Assembly (NCBI GenBank): GCA_023143095.1
Contig: JAGLIF010000010.1
Location: 1-64,000, forward strand
Direction: 5' to 3'
Length of the DNA: 64,000 nucleotides
Source of the DNA: Candidatus Altimarinota bacterium
GTDB lineage: Bacteria; Patescibacteriota; Gracilibacteria; UBA4473
Shown here: positions 33,551 through 40,965 of the stretch, one piece after another
Numbering within the stretch: the first letter of the stretch is position 1
Layout: each line of letters begins with the position of its first letter
Notes under the pieces: model-generated
What the model was told of the DNA's origin: nothing
The model's input: only the letters and a program-made list of their open reading frames with translations
Databases searched by the model: none
Position numbers and translations under genes: made by a program

Positions 33551-33991
33551 TCAAATCAAAAAAACCGTCCCAATAATAATCATCACCGTTCCCACAAGAA
33601 CCTTCCAGATAATCACTTGTTCTTTGAGCAAAAAAATCGCCAATAAAACAGTAATCAATGAATTGGCATTAACAATTGGAATAATTTGTGAAGCATTGGC
33701 ATTTAGTTTCTTAAATGCAATCCCAATCAAAATTACAGCCACACCCCATAAAATTCCTGCAAAAATACCAATGAAAAACTTTTTATCCAAAATCTCTGCA
33801 AAATCTTTTTTTTCTCCGAACAAAAAAGTATAAAAAAGTGCTACCAGAATCCCCCCAAGTGCTATCCCAAAAAGCAAACTCCCTGGCGAAAACTTTTCAG
33901 AAATAGGTTTATAAAAATAATTAAAGCACCCAAAAAAAATCATCGGCAAAACCCCTCCAACAAAAACAGCATTCAAAAAAATGTTTTTCAT
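33551..33991 (-). CDS. EamA/DMT-like half transporter
   Basis: 146 residues with five predicted membrane helices, beginning VFVGGVLPMIFFGCFNYFY and ending VLVGTVMIIIGTVFLI. The stretch ANASQIIPIVNANSLITVLLAIFLLKEQVIIWKVLVGTVMIIIG has the pattern of the closing half of an EamA or GRP-type drug/metabolite transporter. Half-length members work as dimers. Substrate unknown. It ends with TGA next to a repeat end, with TAA seven codons on. Confidence 0.65.
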   Translation of the reverse strand: MKNIFLNAVFVGGVLPMIFFGCFNYFYKPISEKFSPGSLLFGIALGGILVALFYTFLFGEKKDFAEILDKKFFIGIFAGILWGVAVILIGIAFKKLNANASQIIPIVNANSLITVLLAIFLLKEQVIIWKVLVGTVMIIIGTVFLI

Positions 33992-34028
33992 ACTTCTTAT
34001 ATTTCAAATTTCTTCCAAATTTTTTTTA

Positions 34029-35825
34029 TCATTTTTGTTTTTTTTCAGTGTTTCCTTGTGGAAACTCTATCACTGTTCGAAAGTCAGAGTCAACCAAATC
34101 TATCGGTCGTCCAATATTTTGAGTTTTCGCCGAAAAAGTCCCATCGTTTCGAGTAGAAATAGTTTCTAAAAATTTCGTTTGCGACTTTCCAGGACTTCCT
34201 ACTACCTGTAAAAAATACGGTCGCCAACTGTGAGATCCTCGATTCAACTTTGTATTATAAACAAATCTTACTTCTAGCGATTCTCCCGGCAAAACATTCA
34301 TTGGCACTTCAAATATTTTAAAATCGCCTTTTTCCAAAACAACTTCCTCTATATTTCCACTTGGATTATAAAATTTTACCAATTCCGCCATCTTTGGAAC
34401 ATATATTCTTATAACCGTTCTATTTTCACCAGCCCCCAACTTCCATAACAAACTATCCGTCATCAAATTTTTTAGGTTTTGAAACCAATATTCCCATCCT
34501 AGCGCAGCATAAATTTCTCCATCTTTCAATGCATGAGTTCGTTTAATTCCTATAATATTCTTCACTTTCCCATTCTGTTGGATTTCACTGTCATGCCAAA
34601 TATTTGTCCACATAAATTTCTCCGATTTGTTAGCTCCAATAGAAACAAAATCAAAATACAAAAAATTATCAGCTTCTCTTTTTTTTCGCAACCCTCCATC
34701 AATCTTCCATTTTTCAAAAAGCTTTTGAAGAGAAATGTTTTGTGAATGAGCCAATATTTGCTTTTCTTTTAAAAATGTACGCCAATTGAAATTTTTTAAT
34801 TGTTGTTTTTCAAACGAATCCTCCTGTATTTTTTTCAACAAAGATTCTGCAAAAATCTGCACAGGTTTTTTTACATCAAATCGCCCAGCAACCTTAGATT
34901 CTACCAAAAACTGAAGCACCATGTCGAAATTAAAAGTCGTCATTTCGATGTTCCATAAATCTAATTTCACTGGTCCTGTTATCTTGAGAATTTCTGAAAT
35001 AAAATTAAGATTTATCGCTAAAATAGTCCCTGGCACTTTTTCATCTATGACTTCAAAAAAATCTCGATATCTTTTGGCTGAAATCGGAAAATCCGGCCAA
35101 AAATTCGCATCTCTCAATGATATTGTTTGAGAAAGTCCATGAAAAAAAGTGGGAGCTATCAATTGCGCATTCTCTGGTACTTTCCGATCTAACTCATAAA
35201 CATCCGAAAACTTCCAAGTAATAGTTTGATTGTCAAAATCAAAAATTAAAAAACTCCCTACAAATCCGCCTGTACTCCTTGGTTCATTTTGATTTTGTAA
35301 AAGCACCAATACTCGTTCATTGTTTTTGGAAAAGGTTTGAAGAATTTTTTCAAATCTAAGTCCGTCTTTTACCCAAGATTTAGAAGACATGACCTTTTCC
35401 ATAAATCCCTTTTTCTTAAATTTTTGCTCTTCTGTTAATAAAAAAGCTGGTATTCTCTTGGCATTTGCCAATATTTTATCAAGCTGAGTTTCTATTTTCC
35501 TTAAAGAAGCAAAAGCTTCCCAAACATTTTGAATATCTAAACTTTCTTCTGAAAAAACTATATTCATAGTTTTTATTTTTTCTATTTCAACAAAAAGTTT
35601 TTCCGCTTCTTCTAAAATATTTTGAATACAAGAAAATGGAAAAAATTTTGGAAAAGATTCTTCCGTCTTCACTCTCAACGCTGGAATCTTTTCTGGTGAA
35701 AAATCTCCCATCTCTTCCATAATTTCTGAAATACTAACCTTCCACTGCGGAATTTTTTGATTCAAGAAAAAATTCGTTGTGAAATAAGTAACTAAAATTA
35801 AAAAAAGACCTGATAAAACTCTCAT
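34029..35825 (-). CDS. DUF4012 envelope protein
   Basis: 598 residues with one N-terminal membrane helix (LSGLFLILVTYFTTNFFL) and a large external part. The DUF4012 signature is clear in the middle: LVLLQNQNEPRSTGGFVGSF, FSDVYELDRKVP, ISLRDANFWPDFPISAKRYRDFFE and GTILAINLNFISEILKITGPV. Such proteins are common in CPR and some Gram-positive genomes near surface-polysaccharide genes, function unknown. The C-terminal residues GNTEKKQK and the TGA stop are read from a GGAAACACTGAAAAAAAAC repeat end, so the original C-terminus was probably altered by that element. Confidence 0.8.
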   Translation of the reverse strand: MRVLSGLFLILVTYFTTNFFLNQKIPQWKVSISEIMEEMGDFSPEKIPALRVKTEESFPKFFPFSCIQNILEEAEKLFVEIEKIKTMNIVFSEESLDIQNVWEAFASLRKIETQLDKILANAKRIPAFLLTEEQKFKKKGFMEKVMSSKSWVKDGLRFEKILQTFSKNNERVLVLLQNQNEPRSTGGFVGSFLIFDFDNQTITWKFSDVYELDRKVPENAQLIAPTFFHGLSQTISLRDANFWPDFPISAKRYRDFFEVIDEKVPGTILAINLNFISEILKITGPVKLDLWNIEMTTFNFDMVLQFLVESKVAGRFDVKKPVQIFAESLLKKIQEDSFEKQQLKNFNWRTFLKEKQILAHSQNISLQKLFEKWKIDGGLRKKREADNFLYFDFVSIGANKSEKFMWTNIWHDSEIQQNGKVKNIIGIKRTHALKDGEIYAALGWEYWFQNLKNLMTDSLLWKLGAGENRTVIRIYVPKMAELVKFYNPSGNIEEVVLEKGDFKIFEVPMNVLPGESLEVRFVYNTKLNRGSHSWRPYFLQVVGSPGKSQTKFLETISTRNDGTFSAKTQNIGRPIDLVDSDFRTVIEFPQGNTEKKQK

Positions 35826-35837
35826 TTTATCTAAAGT

Positions 35838-36077
35838 TTAAAGAAACACTGACAAAAAACAAACATACCAAGTCCGGACTTTATAAAAACGAAGGCAGTG
35901 ATCCATGTGATTTTATAAATATTGTCTTCCCGTTCTTGAAACGGGATCTACGATATTTTGCATTTCTTATTACTATGAAGATCCTGAAACAAGTTCAGAA
36001 CGACAATAGAATCGATTGAAAAAATATATATTATTTGGAAAAAGAGTTATTTTTAGTTAAAATTTATTCATCAGTTT
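35838..36077. repeat. Composite repeat region upstream of the 263-residue gene
   Basis: From left to right: element end GAAACACTGACAAAAAAC, palindrome AAGTCCGGACTT (35870-35881), module CCCGTT/AACGGG (35922-35959), module TCCTGAA/TTCAGAA (35978-36008), and the right part TTATTTGGAAAAAGAG plus TTATTCATCAGTTTTCCC. Confidence 0.7.
36035..36063 (+). promoter_or_regulatory. Promoter-like box in the repeat, upstream of 36089
   Basis: TTGGAA, 17 bases, TAAAAT; 25 bases from the start codon. Confidence 0.5.
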
Positions 36078-36088
36078 TCCCTTAAAAC

Positions 36089-36880
36089 ATGAGCAACAAA
36101 CTAAAATTTGCCATAATCGCCACTTGGATCATCCTGATCTACGGACTTGATATTTTTTTTCGAAACATTTTAACACAAGCCTTTCCTCATGTTTCTACTT
36201 CAACTCTCTCTTTTTTTTCTATCTTAGGAGCTATAAGTTTAACCGCTTTCTTTCTTGATAAAGCTTTGAAAAAATTTGTTTTAAAACAAAAACCCCTCAA
36301 ACAAAAAAAACAAACATACGAACCAAAAAATGCCAATGAATTATTCATTATCTATCTAAATGAATGGAATATTTATAATTTAAAACTATTCGAAAATCTC
36401 AATCCATATCCTTTTTTGGCTCATCAAAAAATTGAATGGATACTTCCTCACACAAATTTTTCATTAGAAGAACAAACACAATTGCTCAAGAGAGTAAAAA
36501 TGACAGATCAGAAACTTTATATGATTGAGGACGATGTAAAACTGAAAAAGATTTTCCTAGAAAAACTTGAAAAGATGTTTGAAGAAAAAAAAATAGATTA
36601 TGCTGTTTTGTTGCCAAACAAAGAATCCTTTAAAAAGAGTCTGCCAACAGAACGATACGAAATTTTGGAAACACGCGACCTCTTAGAAACTTTATTAACT
36701 CACCTAAAAAAACTCATCACACCTGCAAAATTTAAAAAACTGCAAAAAGAACTCTCCTTTGAAGATAATATTCTCAAGGAAGCAACACACTTCAAATTTT
36801 CACTGGAAATTCCTACAATAGAAATAAAAATGCGACCCAAGCATTTTTGGTGGTGGCATAAAGCACAACAAACAACATAA
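36089..36880 (+). CDS. Membrane protein of unknown function
   Basis: 263 residues. Two N-terminal membrane helices (LKFAIIATWIILIYGLDIFF and STLSFFSILGAISLTAFFL) are followed by a basic linker (FVLKQKPLKQKKQ) and a 190-residue cytosolic domain: NANELFIIYLNEWNIYNLKLFENLNPYPFLAHQKIEWILPH, then charged helices (KKIFLEKLEKMFEEKKIDYAVLLPNKESF), ending in KMRPKHFWWWHKAQ. No motif I recognise. Flanked on both sides by repeats, with a promoter-like box delivered by the upstream element. Confidence 0.55.
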   Translation: MSNKLKFAIIATWIILIYGLDIFFRNILTQAFPHVSTSTLSFFSILGAISLTAFFLDKALKKFVLKQKPLKQKKQTYEPKNANELFIIYLNEWNIYNLKLFENLNPYPFLAHQKIEWILPHTNFSLEEQTQLLKRVKMTDQKLYMIEDDVKLKKIFLEKLEKMFEEKKIDYAVLLPNKESFKKSLPTERYEILETRDLLETLLTHLKKLITPAKFKKLQKELSFEDNILKEATHFKFSLEIPTIEIKMRPKHFWWWHKAQQTT

Positions 36881-37271
36881 AGAAGGTCTGATAAATAACT
36901 TTATTTCTATAAAATTTATTATTTTTTCATATAATTTATTTTCTTCTCATACAAAAAAAAATGTCTTCCCGTTCTTGAAACGGGATCTACGATATTTTAC
37001 CTTTCTCCCGCTCTCATTCCTGCGAAAGCAGAAACCCATTTCTTACACTAAGTCCGGACTTTAAACGCCCTCCTCTCCCTCATTCCCGCTTACTCCCAAA
37101 TTTGTTCGTTTCTATTTTAAAAAATATCAATTCAATTTATAATCTATCAATTTTCAAAAAAAAATTATCTTGGACAACAAATATTATTTAAATAAATTAA
37201 TAAGGAATGTTTTTAATATTTGGAAATTAAATATTTAAATATCTATATCATTTATTTTGCAAAAGCACAAA
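36881..37271. other. Repeat-filled and AT-rich intergenic region, no gene seen
   Basis: Holds a left element end with its internal block (36883-36940), module CCCGTT/AACGGG (36962-36998), a degenerate ATTCCTGCgaaaGCAGAAAC palindrome (37016-37035), and AAGTCCGGACTT (37050-37061). From 37130 on it is strongly AT-rich; TTGGAC (about 37172), 17 bases, TAAATT could be the cdd1 promoter. Confidence 0.55.
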
Positions 37272-37535
37272 ATGGATAATTTTTTGAAAAAATTACAGGT
37301 AATTCCAGGAATCGGTCCAAAGTTGTCCAAAGAATTTGCAGATATTGGAATCAAAGATGTTTCCGATTTGAAAGACAAAGATCCAGAAAAACTCTATTTA
37401 CAAATTTGCGCTAAACAAGGAACGCAAGTTGATCGCTGTGTTCTTTATGTTTGCCGATCTTCAGTTTATTTTGCTGAAAACAAAAAGCATAATCCTGAAA
37501 AACTAAAATGGTGGAATTGGAAGAAAAAAAAATAG
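37272..37535 (+). CDS. Cdd1-family helix-hairpin-helix protein
   Basis: 87 residues from ATG 37272 (TTG 37257 would add 5). It matches the Cdd1 (so-called pathogenicity locus) family: LQVIPGIGPKLSKEFADIGIKDVSDLKDKDPEKLYLQICAKQG, QVDRCVLYVCRSSVYFA and a final KLKWWNW. The IPGIGPKLSKEFADIGI part is a helix-hairpin-helix, which suggests DNA binding. Family function is not established. It converges on pbpC with a CCGGACT palindrome between. Confidence 0.82.
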   Translation: MDNFLKKLQVIPGIGPKLSKEFADIGIKDVSDLKDKDPEKLYLQICAKQGTQVDRCVLYVCRSSVYFAENKKHNPEKLKWWNWKKKK

Positions 37536-37575
37536 GTTCCTGCTTTCGCAGAAATGAGGGAGAGACGAGCTTTTA

Positions 37576-37587
37576 AAGTCCGGACTT
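37576..37587. repeat. AAGTCCGGACTT palindrome between convergent genes
   Basis: 12-bp palindrome between the Cdd1-like gene and pbpC; its last two bases form part of the pbpC stop codon. Confidence 0.65.
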
Positions 37588-39730
37588 AGTATTTATTTTC
37601 CACAAAAATTTTTATTTCATCTCGTTCTTTTCCGTCATCTATGGCAATATTATGTATTCCCGAATCAAGCGATGATATTATAGAATTGGTTGGTTTTCCG
37701 TCTAAATAAAATGATATTTTATCCCCTTCTTTGGAATTTCTTACCTTTATTAAAATTGATGAATCTGGATGAAATATGTCTCCATCACTAGGAAAAGCAA
37801 TTTCTAATTTTGGGGATAAATATTGATTATCCGATTCTAATTTTTCAATTTCCAAGTCCGTTAAAAATTCAGTAATTGTTTCTGTGCATTTCGGATAAGT
37901 TTGCCAAGGCAATCGGCAAATTTGAATTTCTTTCCTTTCCGAGGTGTATGTAAAATCTTGAGGTACTTTTTCATGCAATACTCTCATTACCCCCTGCCAA
38001 ATGGGACCCGCTCCATCAATCCCAGATGATGTATGCATAGGAGTCCCATCCGCATTCCCGACCCAAACTCCCGTCACATAATCTGAAGAAAAACCAACTA
38101 CGAAATTATCTCGAAAATCTTGGCTTGTCCCTGTTTTTGCACCTATATCAAATTCCATTTCCAAAGGATTTCCTTGTGAAAAATTTTGCCAACGAGCTTC
38201 CCTATCTGATAACGCATGCACTACCCATTCGGAAGAAGGCGTACTTATTAGTTGTTTATTTTCAGATTTAACATTCTCCCATTTTAAAATTGTTTCTCCT
38301 GATTCATCCGTAATGTGCGAGAAATATTTTATCGGTTTTAAATCCCCTCCTTGAGGAAAAATAGAATAAGCTTTTGTCAAAGCCAACAAAGAAGACTCCC
38401 CCGTTCCAAGAATCAGAGAAAGCCCAATCTCTCCCGAATCTTGATAAAGCGAAAGTCCTAACTCCTGAAGAAAATCGTGGAAACTTTCAAGCCCTACTTT
38501 ATGCAACAGATTCACTGCTGAAATATTATACGAACCAGATAAGGCTTCACGAAAACGCACCTGTCCGTATTCACGATGCGGATCAAAGTTTCGTGGAGAA
38601 TAACTCCCCTTTTCCGTTAAATACGAAGCTCGTTCGTCCTCCAATTCATCTGTCGGAGCAAATCCTTTCTCTAACGCCAAAGAAAAAAGAAACGGTTTTA
38701 ATGTCGAACCCAACTCTCTACGCGAGGTAGACATATTTACTGCTCCGTCTATTTCTTCTTCAAAAAAATCTGCCGATCCCAGCATTATTTGAAGTTCGTT
38801 TTCGGGCAACAATATTCCTATTATTGCAGCATTAGAAATATTTTTCGTTTTACTATCTTTGAGGTTTTTTCGAATTAAATTTAATATCTTTTGATATTTA
38901 GCTTTATCAATAGTCGTATACACCTGCACAAGTGATTCGTTTGAAGGAATATGAGATTTTAACTGTTGTTTTGCCCATAAAACAAAATGAGGAGCATGAA
39001 TTGAGTTTTCAAAAAAAGGATTAAGCGTGATTGAGTTTTTCGAAAAAAATTGTTGTTCTGCTGTTTCTATTAAATGCTGTTTGTTTAATTGAGTTAATAC
39101 CAAGTTTTTCCTTTTCTGTGATTTTTCAAAATTTGATATGGGATTCCATGTGTCAGGTCTTGGAATAATACCTATGAGTGTTGCAATTTCCCCCAAAGTA
39201 AGACTTTCGGGAGTTTTTGAAAAATATCTCTGTGCCGCAGACGAAAATCCTGTTGCACTTTGTCCAAGATAAACTCGATTTAAGTACATTTTTAAAATTT
39301 CATCTTTCGAATAATGCCATTCAAGTTTCCATGCATACATAAGTTGCCTCACTTTATACCGCCAATCGTGAGACTCGTTTGGTAAAAAAAGAATTCGTGC
39401 CAATTGCATTGTAATAGTAGAAGCTCCTGAAGTAATGCTTCCCGAATTCAAGTTCTGCCAAAAAGCCCTGGAAACTGCTTGAAAATCTACTCCTGAATGA
39501 TCGTAAAACCGTTTATCTTCAATACTCAAAAGTATTTTTTTTATGTCATCTAAGTTTGATTGGCTAAGTGGCTGAAAAGATGTTTTTTCCGAAAATAAAA
39601 TCTCCCCTTTTGAATCATAAAAAACCCATTGTTGGTTTTCTTGGATATTTAGAGGTAAAATCAACCAATAAATTGAAAAAATAAAAATCAAAAAGATAGA
39701 AATACAAGCTATTTTTAATATTTTCATCAT
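37586..39730 (-). CDS. pbpC: Penicillin-binding protein 1C (glycosyltransferase/transpeptidase)
   Basis: 714 residues. A membrane helix at about 6-26, then the GT51 glycosyltransferase domain with catalytic E71 in SIEDKRFYDHSGVDFQAVSRA and the motifs GSITSGASTITMQLAR and KDEILKMYLNRVYLG. Then the transpeptidase domain with S342-T-L-K345, S400-Y-N402 and K532-T-G534. A C-terminal domain of about 90 residues (IAFPSDGDIFHPDSSILIKVRN and ISFYLDGKPT) matches BiPBP_C, which separates PBP1C from PBP1A. It polymerises and crosslinks peptidoglycan on the outer face of the membrane. All catalytic residues are present. Confidence 0.92.
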   Translation of the reverse strand: MMKILKIACISIFLIFIFSIYWLILPLNIQENQQWVFYDSKGEILFSEKTSFQPLSQSNLDDIKKILLSIEDKRFYDHSGVDFQAVSRAFWQNLNSGSITSGASTITMQLARILFLPNESHDWRYKVRQLMYAWKLEWHYSKDEILKMYLNRVYLGQSATGFSSAAQRYFSKTPESLTLGEIATLIGIIPRPDTWNPISNFEKSQKRKNLVLTQLNKQHLIETAEQQFFSKNSITLNPFFENSIHAPHFVLWAKQQLKSHIPSNESLVQVYTTIDKAKYQKILNLIRKNLKDSKTKNISNAAIIGILLPENELQIMLGSADFFEEEIDGAVNMSTSRRELGSTLKPFLFSLALEKGFAPTDELEDERASYLTEKGSYSPRNFDPHREYGQVRFREALSGSYNISAVNLLHKVGLESFHDFLQELGLSLYQDSGEIGLSLILGTGESSLLALTKAYSIFPQGGDLKPIKYFSHITDESGETILKWENVKSENKQLISTPSSEWVVHALSDREARWQNFSQGNPLEMEFDIGAKTGTSQDFRDNFVVGFSSDYVTGVWVGNADGTPMHTSSGIDGAGPIWQGVMRVLHEKVPQDFTYTSERKEIQICRLPWQTYPKCTETITEFLTDLEIEKLESDNQYLSPKLEIAFPSDGDIFHPDSSILIKVRNSKEGDKISFYLDGKPTNSIISSLDSGIHNIAIDDGKERDEIKIFVENKY

Positions 39731-39864
39731 CTATATTTTCGCATTTACTCTAAACAAAGACAACCCTCAAACTCCAAACTTTTTCTTTAATTACAAAAAA
39801 ATATAATAAAAAATAAAAAAGACAAGTCCTAAATCACAGTCCACAAATGGTTTTCTGAAAATCT

Positions 39865-39900
39865 ATGTAATGATTATAATACTTATTATAATCATTACAT
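39865..39900. repeat. Perfect 16-bp inverted repeat
   Basis: ATGTAATGATTATAAT and its exact reverse complement around ACTT, about 135 bases upstream of pbpC. It could be an operator or a cruciform; there is no T run for a terminator. Confidence 0.7.
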
Positions 39901-40092
39901 AAATAAAAAAATGTCTTCCCGTTCTTGAAACGGGATCTACGATATTTTGCATTCCTTGTTACGAAAAAAAGACAGAGATCCTGAAACAAGTTCAGGACGA
40001 CAATAGATTCGTTCCGAAAGACTGTTTTTTTGATAGTCTTCTATCAAAAGAAATTTTGAGATAAAAATTATTTAAAATATTCTTTTTCTTTA

Positions 40093-40215
40093 CATTCTTT
40101 TTATAACTAAAAAGAACCAAAAAGTTTTGAGGGTAAAAAAACTCGCTAAGAAGAGTTATTTACCCAATATTTATTTTTTATGTCGCTCAAACACGGTTTT
40201 ACCCTCAAACTCCCA
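40093..40215 (-). repeat. 123-bp dispersed repeat, copy B
   Basis: Reverse-complement copy of 8861-8983. On the minus strand it starts 5 bases after the methyltransferase stop codon, so it will be part of that mRNA's 3' end and may act as its terminator. Confidence 0.75.
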
Positions 40216-40219
40216 AAGT

Positions 40220-40822
40220 TTACTTTCCTCTTGTATGGTCATCCTGTTGTTTTCGAATTCGAACTCGTTTTCTCACCAACATTACCCCATCATCCCCATC
40301 CATCGGCAAAATTACCTGTTCAAACTCCGTCTCCTGCTTCATAAGTGCATGAAACGGAGCAGTTTTTTTTGTAAACTTGAGTACATCATCAAACACCACA
40401 ACGGTATTTTTGTGCATATGCAATTTTACCACTTTCCAAAACTCATGATAAAGCGATTTTTGCGCATCTACAAAGATAAAATCAAACTTTTCTTCCTTTC
40501 TTGGCGGTTCTTTTAAAACACTAATTTTTCGTATTTCGATTCGATCAGATAGCCCAACTTCTTTGAAATTTTTCTCGGCAGCCCTCCACCCTGTTTCAGC
40601 AATCTCATAACATACAACTCTCCCATCTATATTCTCCACCCCATCCGCTAAATAAATCGTTGAATACCCGTTTGCCATACCAATTTCCAAAACCGTTTTT
40701 GCCTGCAAACTCCGCACCAGAAAATGCAAAAAACAACCATTTGTCTCACTAACATTCGGAATATTTTCTTTTATTCCATATGCTTTTAACTTTTTGAGAA
40801 AAACCTCCCGTTTTTTTTTCAT
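40220..40822 (-). CDS. SAM-dependent O-methyltransferase
   Basis: 200 residues, the size of the catechol/caffeoyl-CoA O-methyltransferase-like family. Class I Rossmann motifs: VLEIGMANGYSTIYLADGV (motif I), VVCYEIAETGWRAAEKNFKEVGL (acidic residue binding the SAM ribose), KFDFIFVDAQKSLYHEFWK (the D for metal and catalysis) and NTVVVFDDVLKF. Family members use a divalent metal to methylate catechol-like hydroxyls; the substrate cannot be told from sequence. A basic coding end (RKRVRIRKQQDDHTRGK) is unusual. No operon partner is obvious. Confidence 0.82.
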   Translation of the reverse strand: MKKKREVFLKKLKAYGIKENIPNVSETNGCFLHFLVRSLQAKTVLEIGMANGYSTIYLADGVENIDGRVVCYEIAETGWRAAEKNFKEVGLSDRIEIRKISVLKEPPRKEEKFDFIFVDAQKSLYHEFWKVVKLHMHKNTVVVFDDVLKFTKKTAPFHALMKQETEFEQVILPMDGDDGVMLVRKRVRIRKQQDDHTRGK

Positions 40823-40894
40823 AATACTTTCTTTATTGTTCTTCCAAATTTTATAGAAATAAAGTTATTTTGCAGACCTTCTTTCCCTTATTCC

Positions 40895-40923
40895 TTGACA
40901 AAATATTGTAAAAATCTTATTTA
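40895..40923 (+). promoter_or_regulatory. Promoter of the 931-residue gene
   Basis: Perfect TTGACA (40895-40900), 17 bases, TATTTA (40918-40923), 42 bases before the start codon. Confidence 0.55.
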
Positions 40924-40965
40924 TCTGTTTGAAAATTCCTCGATTTTTTAGAAAAACATTTTTTC

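Larger units (their letters stand above)
39731..40219. other. Intergenic region with palindrome and repeats, no gene seen
   Basis: 489 bases. Contains the 16-bp inverted repeat at 39865-39900, the paired modules CCCGTT/AACGGG (39912-39949) and TCCTGAA/TTCAGGA (39974-40003) followed by GAAAGACTGTTTTTTTG, and the 123-bp repeat copy B (40093-40215). A short open frame through the last repeat is not convincing as a gene. Confidence 0.6.

Noticed and set aside
33242-33646. Plus-strand frame after the prepilin peptidase gene
   Set aside because: It overlaps the peptidase 3' end in another frame and runs through palindromic repeats and the antisense of the EamA-like gene.
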